From positions 1 to 12,973 of the forward strand of contig JAFVWD010000264.1 in the NCBI GenBank assembly GCA_017501865.1: 12,973 nt of DNA. The letters run 5' to 3'. This DNA comes from Clostridia bacterium. Its GTDB lineage: Bacteria; Bacillota; Clostridia; Oscillospirales; Acutalibacteraceae. Below, piece after piece: positions 7,536 to 12,973 of the stretch. Within the stretch, counting starts at the first letter, position 1; each line of letters begins with the position of its first letter. Under the pieces are notes generated by a model. The model was given only the letters and a program-made list of their open reading frames with translations. It had not been told where the DNA came from and did not search any database. The position numbers and the translations under genes were made by a program.

Positions 7536-7925
7536 TCATTCCGTAATCTTTTTTTCTACTAACTTTAAAACCTGCTCCATAGTCATTCCGAACTCGCAAA
7601 CCAAGTCTCCGGTAAGAGAATCTATTGCGTAAAGTGCTTCTTTTGCATCGGTATCTCTGTTGAATGCCCCGTCCAGATCATATTCTTCTCCGTTTATAAT
7701 AACAAGCCGGGGATAATCATATTCAACAAACTCAAATTCCTCTACTTTTTCTATTTTCAGTTCTTTAAATATAGTTTTAAAGTAATCTGTAATGTCAGAA
7801 AAATACTCTTCCATCCCGATTTTTTCACCAAGCTTTAAATTTTTCATAGCCTTCATTAAAAATTCAGTTGCCTGTTCCTCAGTCATTTTTGAAAAAAAGT
7901 CATCTATGTTTATTATATCACCCAT
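7536..7925 (-). CDS. Small acidic protein of unknown function
   Basis: I do not recognise this 129-residue protein. AAGGAG (7935-7940 on the minus strand) precedes the ATG by nine bases and directly follows the stop of the YgjV-like gene, so it is the last gene of that operon. It is acidic, soluble by appearance and has no signal peptide. Residues 1-60 look helical (EEQATEFLMKAMKNLKLGEK and a following helix). Residues 60-105 look like beta strands (VEEFEFVEYDYPRLVIINGE, then YDLDGAF). Residues 115-129 form a final helix (MTMEQVLKLVEKK). It has no cysteine cluster, nucleotide-binding loop or obvious catalytic motif. Its position after a NYN-LOTUS protein and a membrane protein may hint at a shared pathway, but a neutral passenger is as likely. 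Confidence 0.7.
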   Translation of the reverse strand: MGDIINIDDFFSKMTEEQATEFLMKAMKNLKLGEKIGMEEYFSDITDYFKTIFKELKIEKVEEFEFVEYDYPRLVIINGEEYDLDGAFNRDTDAKEALYAIDSLTGDLVCEFGMTMEQVLKLVEKKITE

Positions 7926-7940
7926 ATAATGAATCTCCTT

Positions 7941-8447
7941 TTATCTGCTTTTTCTGTACCTGTAAATACCTATAAGCGAAGATGTTATTCCCGCAAGCTG
8001 AGCAAAAATTGCCGTTGACTGCAAAACGAAGAAATAAACAGTCCATGCTGACATATTACCAAGAAGAAAATACCTTATTCTTTGTGGTTGCTTCTGGAAC
8101 ATAGCAACCATATAAAGCACAGCGGCAACTATTGAAAGAATATCTATAGGCTTTGTAAAGCCAACCGAACCGCCGACAATATAAAGTACTAAAAATATTA
8201 TTTTTTCTACAAGTGTAACATTCGTTCCTTTTTTGTCGTGAATAAAAGAAATAACTATTTGTGCTATTGCAACAATGTTTATTATTACCCCTGAGCTGAA
8301 GCCGTCTACAAGAATAATATTAAGTGCTACTGCTGCATTTGAAAAAATTCCTACAAAAAGCATCTGATTTTTATTTTTCAACTGAAATGTCAGTATTGCA
8401 CTTACTGTTGCTAAAATTCCAAATGCCTGTCCTATGTAATATGCCAT
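7941..8447 (-). CDS. YgjV-family inner membrane protein
   Basis: A 168-residue integral membrane protein with about six hydrophobic segments: roughly 4-21, 30-47, 51-72, 81-101, 104-118 and 127-163. The N-terminus (AYYIGQAFGILATVSAILTF, followed by QLKNKNQML) and the segment that follows (SNAAVALNIILVDGFSSGVIIN) match the YgjV family (Imp-YgjV domain): Gln plus Gly in the first helix, an FQ-Lys-Asn loop, then an LxxG-x-G-x2-N signature. The family's biochemical function is unknown; small multi-helix transporters are one guess. An ATG at 8459 would add four residues, but its upstream AGG is only a few bases away, while GGAG at 8454-8457 is six bases before the ATG at 8447, and that start also matches the YgjV N-terminus. 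The longer start would overlap the NYN gene stop as TAATG. The gene shares a transcript with both neighbours. Confidence 0.85.
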   Translation of the reverse strand: MAYYIGQAFGILATVSAILTFQLKNKNQMLFVGIFSNAAVALNIILVDGFSSGVIINIVAIAQIVISFIHDKKGTNVTLVEKIIFLVLYIVGGSVGFTKPIDILSIVAAVLYMVAMFQKQPQRIRYFLLGNMSAWTVYFFVLQSTAIFAQLAGITSSLIGIYRYRKSR

Positions 8448-8453
8448 GTTTAT

Positions 8454-8457
8454 CTCC
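8454..8457 (-). promoter_or_regulatory. Ribosome binding site deciding the YgjV-like start
   Basis: The minus strand reads GGAG, six bases, then ATG at 8447. The other in-frame ATG (8459) overlaps this site and has no well-spaced site of its own. Confidence 0.6.
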
Positions 8458-8458
8458 A

Positions 8459-9358
8459 TTACCTTAATGTTGCATTGTGTTGATTTAAAACAACACCATC
8501 AATACTTGTAAAGAAAAGCTTAACCTGCTTGTAACCGTAATCTTTAGGTGTAAAATCCGGATATTTTTCTTTCACTATATTATTAAGCTGACCTATGTTG
8601 ACCGATTTATTTTTCGATTGATTTATCGTATTTATAACAAATTCCTCGATTTCTTGTCGTTTTTGGGAGCCCTTCAGATTAGCAGATATTGTTCTTTTAA
8701 CAACCTTCAATTCTATTTCGTCTTTAAAAAGCTCCATAAATTTAGAAAACTTTGAGCAACCGTAGTTTCGTGTATCAAAATCAGGATGCTTGCTTTGCAA
8801 ATAATCCTTTATTCTGCTTATCTGAGCAACCCCTTCATTTTCAAGATACTCTAAAATATCGCTCTTGATTTCTCTTAACGGAAGTATATTCTCTTCCACT
8901 GCAGTACTGTTTTCTTCATCTTCAGTAATAACATCCAGATAAAGAAACTTGTCACAGGAGTTTACAAGTGACCTGGGTGCCTTACTTTCACCCATTCCTA
9001 TAACCTGCTTTCCGCTTTGTCTGAGCCTTGAAGCCAATCTTGCAAAATCACTGTCACTTGATGCTATACAGAAAATATCCACCGGATCCTTATACAAAAT
9101 ATCCATAGCATCAATTACCAACGCCATATCTGACGAATTCTTCCCTACTGTGTTCCGAAACTGCTGAACAGGAATTATTGCGTATTTATTTATTACATCT
9201 ACCCACGGCTTTGCCTGCTCCTTAGAAACATCAGTATAAATTCTTCTTATAGTTACATTTCCTCTTGTTTTTAATTCATCAAATATTGTTTCTATGTATT
9301 TATATGATATATTCTCTGCATCAATTAACAATGCTATTTTTGTAATTTCTGATATCAT
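8459..9358 (-). CDS. NYN-domain ribonuclease-like protein with tandem OST-HTH/LOTUS domains
   Basis: This 299-residue protein combines an N-terminal NYN domain (PIN-like, LabA/DUF88 type; about 6-144) with two C-terminal OST-HTH/LOTUS winged-helix domains (about 162-222 and 233-293). The NYN acidic centre is visible: D13 and N16 in LLIDAENIS, D77 and D83 in SSDMALVIDAMDI, and D102/D104 in ASSDSDFARL, the residues that would hold metal for RNA cleavage. Each LOTUS domain shows the typical P-D-F-x3-(N/D)-YG segment: HPDFDTRNYG near 191 and YPDFTPKDYG near 266. LOTUS domains are known to bind RNA, including G-rich RNA, so a structure-targeted RNase is the natural hypothesis. It is cytosolic. An ATG at 9367 gives three more residues but touches its own ribosome site; AAAGGA (9367-9372) is eight bases from the ATG at 9358, which is chosen. 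It is the first gene of a three-gene set and shows no clear promoter of its own. Confidence 0.9.
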   Translation of the reverse strand: MISEITKIALLIDAENISYKYIETIFDELKTRGNVTIRRIYTDVSKEQAKPWVDVINKYAIIPVQQFRNTVGKNSSDMALVIDAMDILYKDPVDIFCIASSDSDFARLASRLRQSGKQVIGMGESKAPRSLVNSCDKFLYLDVITEDEENSTAVEENILPLREIKSDILEYLENEGVAQISRIKDYLQSKHPDFDTRNYGCSKFSKFMELFKDEIELKVVKRTISANLKGSQKRQEIEEFVINTINQSKNKSVNIGQLNNIVKEKYPDFTPKDYGYKQVKLFFTSIDGVVLNQHNATLR

Positions 9359-9366
9359 AAACAGCA

Positions 9367-9372
9367 TCCTTT
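9367..9372 (-). promoter_or_regulatory. Ribosome binding site deciding the NYN-LOTUS start
   Basis: The minus strand reads AAAGGA followed by eight bases and ATG at 9358. The alternative ATG at 9367 overlaps the last base of this site, so it cannot use it. Confidence 0.6.
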
Positions 9373-9400
9373 CCCGAAATGTAAAGTTTTTTCGTTATTA

Positions 9401-9430
9401 AAAAATGCTCAGAAGTCTTCTGAGCATTTT
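9401..9430 (-). terminator. Terminator after the zinc-ribbon membrane protein gene
   Basis: A perfect inverted repeat of 13 pairs (9402-9414 with 9418-9430) with a three-base loop starts four bases after the zinc-ribbon stop codon. On the minus strand it runs into TTTTT. It lies only about 30 bases before the ribosome site of the NYN-LOTUS gene, so partial read-through could feed that operon. Confidence 0.85.
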
Positions 9431-9434
9431 ATTA

Positions 9435-9968
9435 TCAGAAATAATAACCGTAATCGGCAATTTCAACAAGAATTGTAATTATTGCAAAAATACCTACTAA
9501 AAACAAAATAAATGGTATTATTGAAACAAGAAGACCTATAAGGCTCATTGTTTTATTTGATTTTTGCTTAGATCTTATGAGGCCTATAACACCTAAAACC
9601 AAGCCTGCTATAGGATATAAAAATGCAAACACTATAGATAAAATCGGAATAGTTGAGCACTCATAGCCCATAGGGGAAGTGTTGTAGCTTTGCTGATTAT
9701 ATGCAGATTGATTGTAGCCCGGGTTATATGCCTGTTGATTGTAGCTCTGATTGTAAGCCTGCTGGTTATAAGGCTGTTGATTATAAGCGGGCTGTTGATT
9801 GTAGCTCTGATTATAAGTCTGTTGCCTGTTGTAAACAGGCTGACCTTCTGCTGAAGCTACTGTCTCATTTTGTTGAATCTCTGCTGATTCACCAATTATT
9901 GTTCCGCAACCCACACAAACAACAGCAGCATCATCTAATTCAATACCGCAATTCGGACAATGTTTCAT
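9435..9968 (-). CDS. Zinc-ribbon membrane protein with Tyr-Asn-Gln repeat linker
   Basis: A 177-residue protein in three parts. Residues 1-25 are a zinc ribbon: CPNCG (C4, C7) and CVGCG (C18, C21). Residues 46-97 are a low-complexity linker with eleven Tyr-Asn units, mostly YNQ. Residues about 107-131 and 141-169 are two hydrophobic segments around a basic loop (RSKQKSNK), followed by the aromatic tail YGYYF. The layout resembles DUF4190-type proteins common in Clostridia, in which a cytosolic zinc ribbon is tied to a two-span membrane anchor; their role is unknown. An ATG at 9977 would add three residues, but the AGGAG site (9978-9982) touches it, while it is nine bases from the ATG at 9968. 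It is monocistronic: a consensus promoter lies upstream and a terminator directly downstream. The two-span anchor with no signal peptide suggests that the ribbon and linker face the cytosol. Confidence 0.85.
   Translation of the reverse strand: MKHCPNCGIELDDAAVVCVGCGTIIGESAEIQQNETVASAEGQPVYNRQQTYNQSYNQQPAYNQQPYNQQAYNQSYNQQAYNPGYNQSAYNQQSYNTSPMGYECSTIPILSIVFAFLYPIAGLVLGVIGLIRSKQKSNKTMSLIGLLVSIIPFILFLVGIFAIITILVEIADYGYYF
9672..9833 (-). repeat. Degenerate YNQ coding repeat
   Basis: This stretch encodes eleven Tyr-Asn units (YNQ, YNQQA, YNQS and similar). At DNA level 9732-9752 and 9792-9812 are identical and exactly 60 bases apart, giving a 20-residue period. This fits tandem duplication or slippage inside the gene. 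Confidence 0.85.
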
Positions 9969-9977
9969 ACTTCTCAT

Positions 9978-9982
9978 CTCCT
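9978..9982 (-). promoter_or_regulatory. Ribosome binding site deciding the zinc-ribbon start
   Basis: AGGAG on the minus strand is nine bases from the ATG at 9968 and directly adjacent to the ATG at 9977, which favours the shorter protein. Confidence 0.55.
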
Positions 9983-10003
9983 GAATTTTCTTTTAATGCT
10001 ACG

Positions 10004-10032
10004 ATTATAGCATCTGCCAAAATTACTGTCAA
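10004..10032 (-). promoter_or_regulatory. Perfect-consensus sigma-A promoter for the zinc-ribbon gene
   Basis: On the minus strand TTGACA (10027-10032), a 17-base spacer, and TATAAT (10004-10009) match the vegetative consensus at all twelve positions, with an extra TG one base before the -10 box. Transcription would start near 9997, about 28 bases before the ATG. It lies 47 bases after the symporter stop codon. No operator dyad was seen, so strong constitutive expression is expected. Confidence 0.9.
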
Positions 10033-10079
10033 GGCACTTATTTTTTATGCTTTTTAAGGGAACCCCGTACGCCTAAAAT

Positions 10080-11483
10080 TTAAATCTTTCGGCACATTAA
10101 CCATTCCAACAAAGTAAAGTCATCGCTGAACGGAAAGCTCAAAATTCCTATTAAGAAAACTGCTGTAATTATTAACGGCAGTACATAGGTTACATATGGC
10201 TTAATCCACGTAGGGAACTTAAGACCTTTACCTTCATTTGCTTCTTTAATGAAATTGTCAAAGCCCCATCCCTTTTTACTAACGCAGAAAAACAAATAAC
10301 AAAGTGCACCTACAGGCAAGAAACAGTTACTTACAATAAAATCTTCTAAATCCAGAACTGTTGACCCTGTGCCGAACGGAACAAATCCTGACAAAACATT
10401 GTACCCTAAGGCACACGGAAGTGAAAGAATTAAAATTGCAATTCCGCAAATTAAGCAAGCCTTAACCCTTTTCCATCCTGTAATTTCACGTACACAGGCA
10501 AGAATATTTTCAAAAACAGCAATAAGTGTTGACATTGCAGCAAAGAACATAAACATAAAGAAGAGTGAGCCCCACCATCTGCCACCTGACATATTGTTGA
10601 AAACCTTTGCCATTGTCACAAACAAAAGACTCGGACCGGAACCCGGTTCAACATCAAATGTGAAGCAGGCAGGGAAAATAATGAGACCTGCAACTATTGC
10701 AACAAATGTATCAAGAACAAGAATATTTATTGACTCACCTGTCAAGGAACGCTCTTTACCTATGTAGCTGCCGAAAATAGCCATAGAGCCTATACCGAGG
10801 CTCAAAGTAAAGAAAGCCTGATTCATAGCACCTACTATTACACGGCCGTTAATTTTTGAGATATCGGGCTTAAGGTAAAATGACAAGCCTTCTTTTGCAC
10901 CTTCAAGGGTAAAGCTGTTTACTGCCAAAACAACCATAAGCAGAAGCAGAGCTAACATCATATATTTTGTTACTCGTTCGACACCCTTCTGAAGTCCGAA
11001 GGAAAGAATTAAAAATCCCATAACTACAGCAATCGCCATAAATCCTACCATTATTGCAGGGCTGCTGAGCATTTCACCAAAAAGCTTCTGCGAGGCTTCA
11101 TTTGTAATACCTGTCATATTTCCTCTTAAAAAGCTTACAAAATAATATAAAATCCAACCTGTTACAGATGTGTAAAACATCATCAGAAGAAAATTAGCTA
11201 CTAAAGCCGCATAGCCGTGAAGATGCCATTTCTGACCGGGCTTTTCAAGCTTCTGGTAAAGTCTTACAGGACTGCACTGACTTGCACGTCCCAATGAAAA
11301 CTCCATAACCATAACAGGTAAGCCGAGAATGAATAAAAATATAAGATATATAAGCACAAAAGCGCCGCCCCCGTACTGACCTGCCATCCACGGGAACTTC
11401 CAGACATTGCCGACACCAATTGCACAACCGGCACTTAATAAAATAAAGCCCAAGCGACTTCCTAAATGTTCACGCTGTTCCAT
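10080..11483 (-). CDS. Sodium-dependent transporter, neurotransmitter:sodium symporter (NSS) family
   Basis: A 467-residue integral membrane protein of the LeuT/MhsT type, which imports amino acids with Na+. The family start is plain: REHLGSRLGFILLSAGCAIG, then VGNVWKFP at 24-31, the broken helix 1 that holds Na+ and substrate, followed by GQYGGGAF (36-43). Helix 3 carries the gating tyrosine Y104 in MMFYTSVTGW. The unwound helix 6 is NQAFFTLSLGIGSM (221-234). The Na2-site serine/threonine pair is S318-T319 in helix 8 (FFAAMSTLIAVFENI). About twelve membrane segments are visible, the last at 431-450, and length is normal for bacterial members. GGAGAGG stands five bases or so before the ATG. 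It has its own promoter and no clear terminator. The substrate cannot be told from sequence; hydrophobic or aromatic amino acids are usual for bacterial relatives. Confidence 0.93.
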   Translation of the reverse strand: MEQREHLGSRLGFILLSAGCAIGVGNVWKFPWMAGQYGGGAFVLIYLIFLFILGLPVMVMEFSLGRASQCSPVRLYQKLEKPGQKWHLHGYAALVANFLLMMFYTSVTGWILYYFVSFLRGNMTGITNEASQKLFGEMLSSPAIMVGFMAIAVVMGFLILSFGLQKGVERVTKYMMLALLLLMVVLAVNSFTLEGAKEGLSFYLKPDISKINGRVIVGAMNQAFFTLSLGIGSMAIFGSYIGKERSLTGESINILVLDTFVAIVAGLIIFPACFTFDVEPGSGPSLLFVTMAKVFNNMSGGRWWGSLFFMFMFFAAMSTLIAVFENILACVREITGWKRVKACLICGIAILILSLPCALGYNVLSGFVPFGTGSTVLDLEDFIVSNCFLPVGALCYLFFCVSKKGWGFDNFIKEANEGKGLKFPTWIKPYVTYVLPLIITAVFLIGILSFPFSDDFTLLEWLMCRKI

Positions 11484-11515
11484 AAAACCTCTCCATATAA
11501 CAAAAATACCTTGTT

Positions 11516-11544
11516 AGTTTACCAAAAATTTTTCCCGTAGTCAA
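11516..11544 (-). promoter_or_regulatory. Sigma-A-like promoter of the NSS symporter gene
   Basis: On the minus strand TTGACT (11539-11544) is separated by 17 bases from TAAACT (11516-11521), with TG just before the -10 box. The -35 box starts right after the T-run of the preceding terminator. The leader would be about 25 bases, too short for a riboswitch. Confidence 0.7.
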
Positions 11545-11549
11545 TAAAA

Positions 11550-11586
11550 AAGAATTTCTGAAAGAGTAACTCAATCAGAAATTCTT
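11550..11586 (-). terminator. Terminator after the LCAT-like hydrolase gene
   Basis: Twelve pairs (11550-11561 with 11575-11586) form a perfect stem, AAGAATTTCTGA and its complement, around a 13-base loop that can itself form a small GAG/CTC pairing. On the minus strand the hairpin is followed by a T-run (11546-11550). It begins five bases after the stop codon at 11592. Confidence 0.85.
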
Positions 11587-11591
11587 AATGT

Positions 11592-12973
11592 TTATCTTTG
11601 CGCCTTCAAATCAAGGCTGTCATCTGCCGTCATAAACTGAGGATATTCGCTGAATGTGTTTATGAATGGCTGAGTCTCACTTTCTAAAAGTGTAAAAGTA
11701 AAATCGCTGAATTCCGTACCGTAATCTGCCGCAACGTGAGGTGCATTTTTTACAAACCAGGTATTTTCAGGGAATAATGCAGTTGATGCATTTATTACCT
11801 TATCGGGTGAAATATATTTTGAGTCACCGCTCTGAAGCTGTTCTTCGGTGAGAACCTTCCTTAAAGGAGCAACTGTTGCAAAGTTTGAGGTAAGCTCTGT
11901 TTCTAAAACTCCGTCGCCGTTAAGATTTGCCCTTTCATAAACAGGAGCAAGACCGGCATTGTAATTTGAAACAAATGAAATTTTCACTCCGTCTGCTCTT
12001 GCTTTTTTCAGAGTCTCCTCAGTACTGAATACGAACTGCTTTGTCTCTTCAATTTTACCTAAGAGAACATCATATTCTTCCTCGTGACCTGCAAAAATTG
12101 TATTAACACCGCTCTCAAAATCCTCATCAGGACAAAGTGCCCAGAATCCGCAAAGTGTTCCGAAGCAATCACGAAGAACCATATCGTTCGCTTTAGTAAA
12201 GCTGTTTGCAACAATATCATTTGTCATAGCGGTAATATAATCAAAAGAACCGAGAATGTCAAAAACCTTAATTAAAAGCTTTACAAAGAAATTGCCGTCT
12301 ACTGCTTCGTTTACAAAACCGAGAAGGTTTTCTTTTTCAAATACAATTCTGCCGTTCAGAGCATCACCACATACATAAGTACCGTTTTGCGCACCGGAAA
12401 GATAAACTGCCGAATTAATGCTTTCTGTACCGTGGTAATACATAAATGCTGTTGTAACCATACCGCCCATTGAAGCGCAGATAATATTAACCTTATCTTT
12501 ACCGGAGGTGGCTTTTGCATCTTCTACATAAGAAAGAAGCTCATTTGCAAGAACAGATGGTTGCTTACGCCAATCATATGTAAAATAATATGTATTTTCA
12601 GCACCGTATTTTTCAATTGCAGTTTTTACAATTCCTTCTTCACCGTTGTTTATGAGCCTTGATGTGAATTCAGGATGATTTGCCATTGAACCGTGATACT
12701 GAACCATTGAAACATCTTCAACAGAATTACCGTTTTTGTCACACGCAATAGGAGACAAAATTCCGTCTGCCGCTTCAAATAAACATTCTACAAGTGTATT
12801 TTCATCAAGCATATGAACACGTGCTAAAAACGGATTCATAAGAAGCGAAAAAATCTTACTTGCATCTATATTTATAGCTTTTGTTCCGTCAGGATATGTA
12901 AGCCCCGCAAAATCTATACCTCTTACAATTATTACAGGATATCCATCATAATTATTCTCATTTTCGGCTTCTG
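11592..12973 (-). CDS. LCAT-like alpha/beta-hydrolase (lipase/acyltransferase), 5' end outside window
   Basis: The frame stays open from TAA at 11592-11594 to the window edge (last full codon ends at 12971). The ATG at 12839 has no ribosome site, and the codons before it encode a normal beta strand and oxyanion-hole region (PVIIVRGIDFAGL), so the true start is outside. Numbering from that ATG (415 residues): YDWR (88-91) is typical of the lecithin:cholesterol acyltransferase/lipase group; NIICASMGG (118-126) holds nucleophile S123 in an AxSxGG elbow; NGDGVLETELTS (307-318) corresponds to the GDGT-type segment and offers D309; H368 in NAPHVAADYG is the likely histidine. Expected chemistry is ester hydrolysis or acyl transfer on lipids; the substrate is unknown. 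Whether it has a signal peptide cannot be seen. The same Asn-Gly-Asp-Gly loop also resembles a calcium-binding loop, as an alternative reading. A terminator follows, and the symporter downstream has its own promoter. Confidence 0.8.
   Translation of the reverse strand, partial: EAENENNYDGYPVIIVRGIDFAGLTYPDGTKAINIDASKIFSLLMNPFLARVHMLDENTLVECLFEAADGILSPIACDKNGNSVEDVSMVQYHGSMANHPEFTSRLINNGEEGIVKTAIEKYGAENTYYFTYDWRKQPSVLANELLSYVEDAKATSGKDKVNIICASMGGMVTTAFMYYHGTESINSAVYLSGAQNGTYVCGDALNGRIVFEKENLLGFVNEAVDGNFFVKLLIKVFDILGSFDYITAMTNDIVANSFTKANDMVLRDCFGTLCGFWALCPDEDFESGVNTIFAGHEEEYDVLLGKIEETKQFVFSTEETLKKARADGVKISFVSNYNAGLAPVYERANLNGDGVLETELTSNFATVAPLRKVLTEEQLQSGDSKYISPDKVINASTALFPENTWFVKNAPHVAADYGTEFSDFTFTLLESETQPFINTFSEYPQFMTADDSLDLKAQR

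Noticed and set aside
9401..9430. Perfect inverted repeat as a transposon end or recombination site
   Set aside because: It sits four bases after a stop codon and ends in a T-run, which is explained fully as a terminator.
9672..9833. CRISPR-like repeat array
   Set aside because: Repeats are short, degenerate, in frame with a protein and without unique spacers of constant length.
9701..10057. 118-residue plus-strand reading frame rich in Asp, Cys and Ser
   Set aside because: It is the antisense shadow of the Tyr-Asn-Gln repeat, which lacks stops because of its codon bias; its frame runs through the promoter of the real gene and it has no domain.
10033..10079. Terminator after the symporter gene
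   Set aside because: Only a three-base GGG/CCC pairing with a two-base loop and no stable stem with T-run was found.
10369..10767. 132-residue plus-strand frame inside the symporter gene
   Set aside because: The opposite strand encodes helices 6-9 of a clear NSS transporter, and the plus frame has no ribosome site or recognisable protein.

Overview
The window looks like chromosomal DNA from a low-GC Gram-positive anaerobe of the Clostridia, probably a gut member of the Oscillospiraceae/Lachnospiraceae sphere. This is inferred from AT-rich codon use, GGAGG-type ribosome binding sites, sigma-A-like promoters, U-tailed hairpin terminators and the gene families present. No rRNA, tRNA, CRISPR array, transposase or integrase was seen.

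Left part (1-2047, plus strand): a NERD-domain nuclease-like protein whose 5' end lies outside the window, a hairpin terminator, then an unrecognised acidic protein with a C-terminal helix-turn-helix-like segment. This part is visibly more AT-rich than what follows (about 27% GC in one hand-counted 60-base line, against 33-38% in lines from the next operon), which suggests accessory DNA. Between 1768 and 1905 a broken reading frame resembles the C-terminal sorting signal of a sortase-anchored surface protein. It is followed by a good terminator.

Middle part (2048-7438, plus strand): a tight three-gene operon behind an extended -10 promoter. It encodes a divergent GH38-like alpha-mannosidase (no export signal), a histidine phosphatase, and a secreted sialate-O-acetylesterase-type enzyme with an extra C-terminal beta-rich module. 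The gaps between genes are 4 and 2 bases, and a strong GC-rich terminator ends the unit. The natural reading is glycan use: outside, the esterase removes acetyl groups; inside, the mannosidase-like enzyme cleaves imported oligosaccharide and the phosphatase may act on a sugar phosphate. The substrate is inferred, not shown.

Right part (7536-12973, all minus strand, convergent with the first part). Read in transcription order: a partial LCAT-like lipase/acylhydrolase (5' end outside the window), a terminator, a promoter and a sodium-dependent NSS-family symporter, then a perfect-consensus sigma-A promoter driving a zinc-ribbon membrane protein with a Tyr-Asn-Gln repeat linker, a terminator, and finally a three-gene set. 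That set is a NYN ribonuclease-like protein with two OST-HTH/LOTUS domains, a YgjV-family membrane protein and a small acidic protein of unknown function. Spacing suggests these three are translated from one message.

For three minus-strand genes (YgjV-like, NYN-LOTUS, zinc ribbon) an upstream ATG gives a slightly longer frame, but Shine-Dalgarno spacing favours the next in-frame ATG, and those starts are used here. Both end genes are open to the window edge. No clear new system is proved. The best leads are the GH38-like enzyme with altered catalytic positions, the NYN-LOTUS operon, and the sorting-signal remnant at the accessory boundary.
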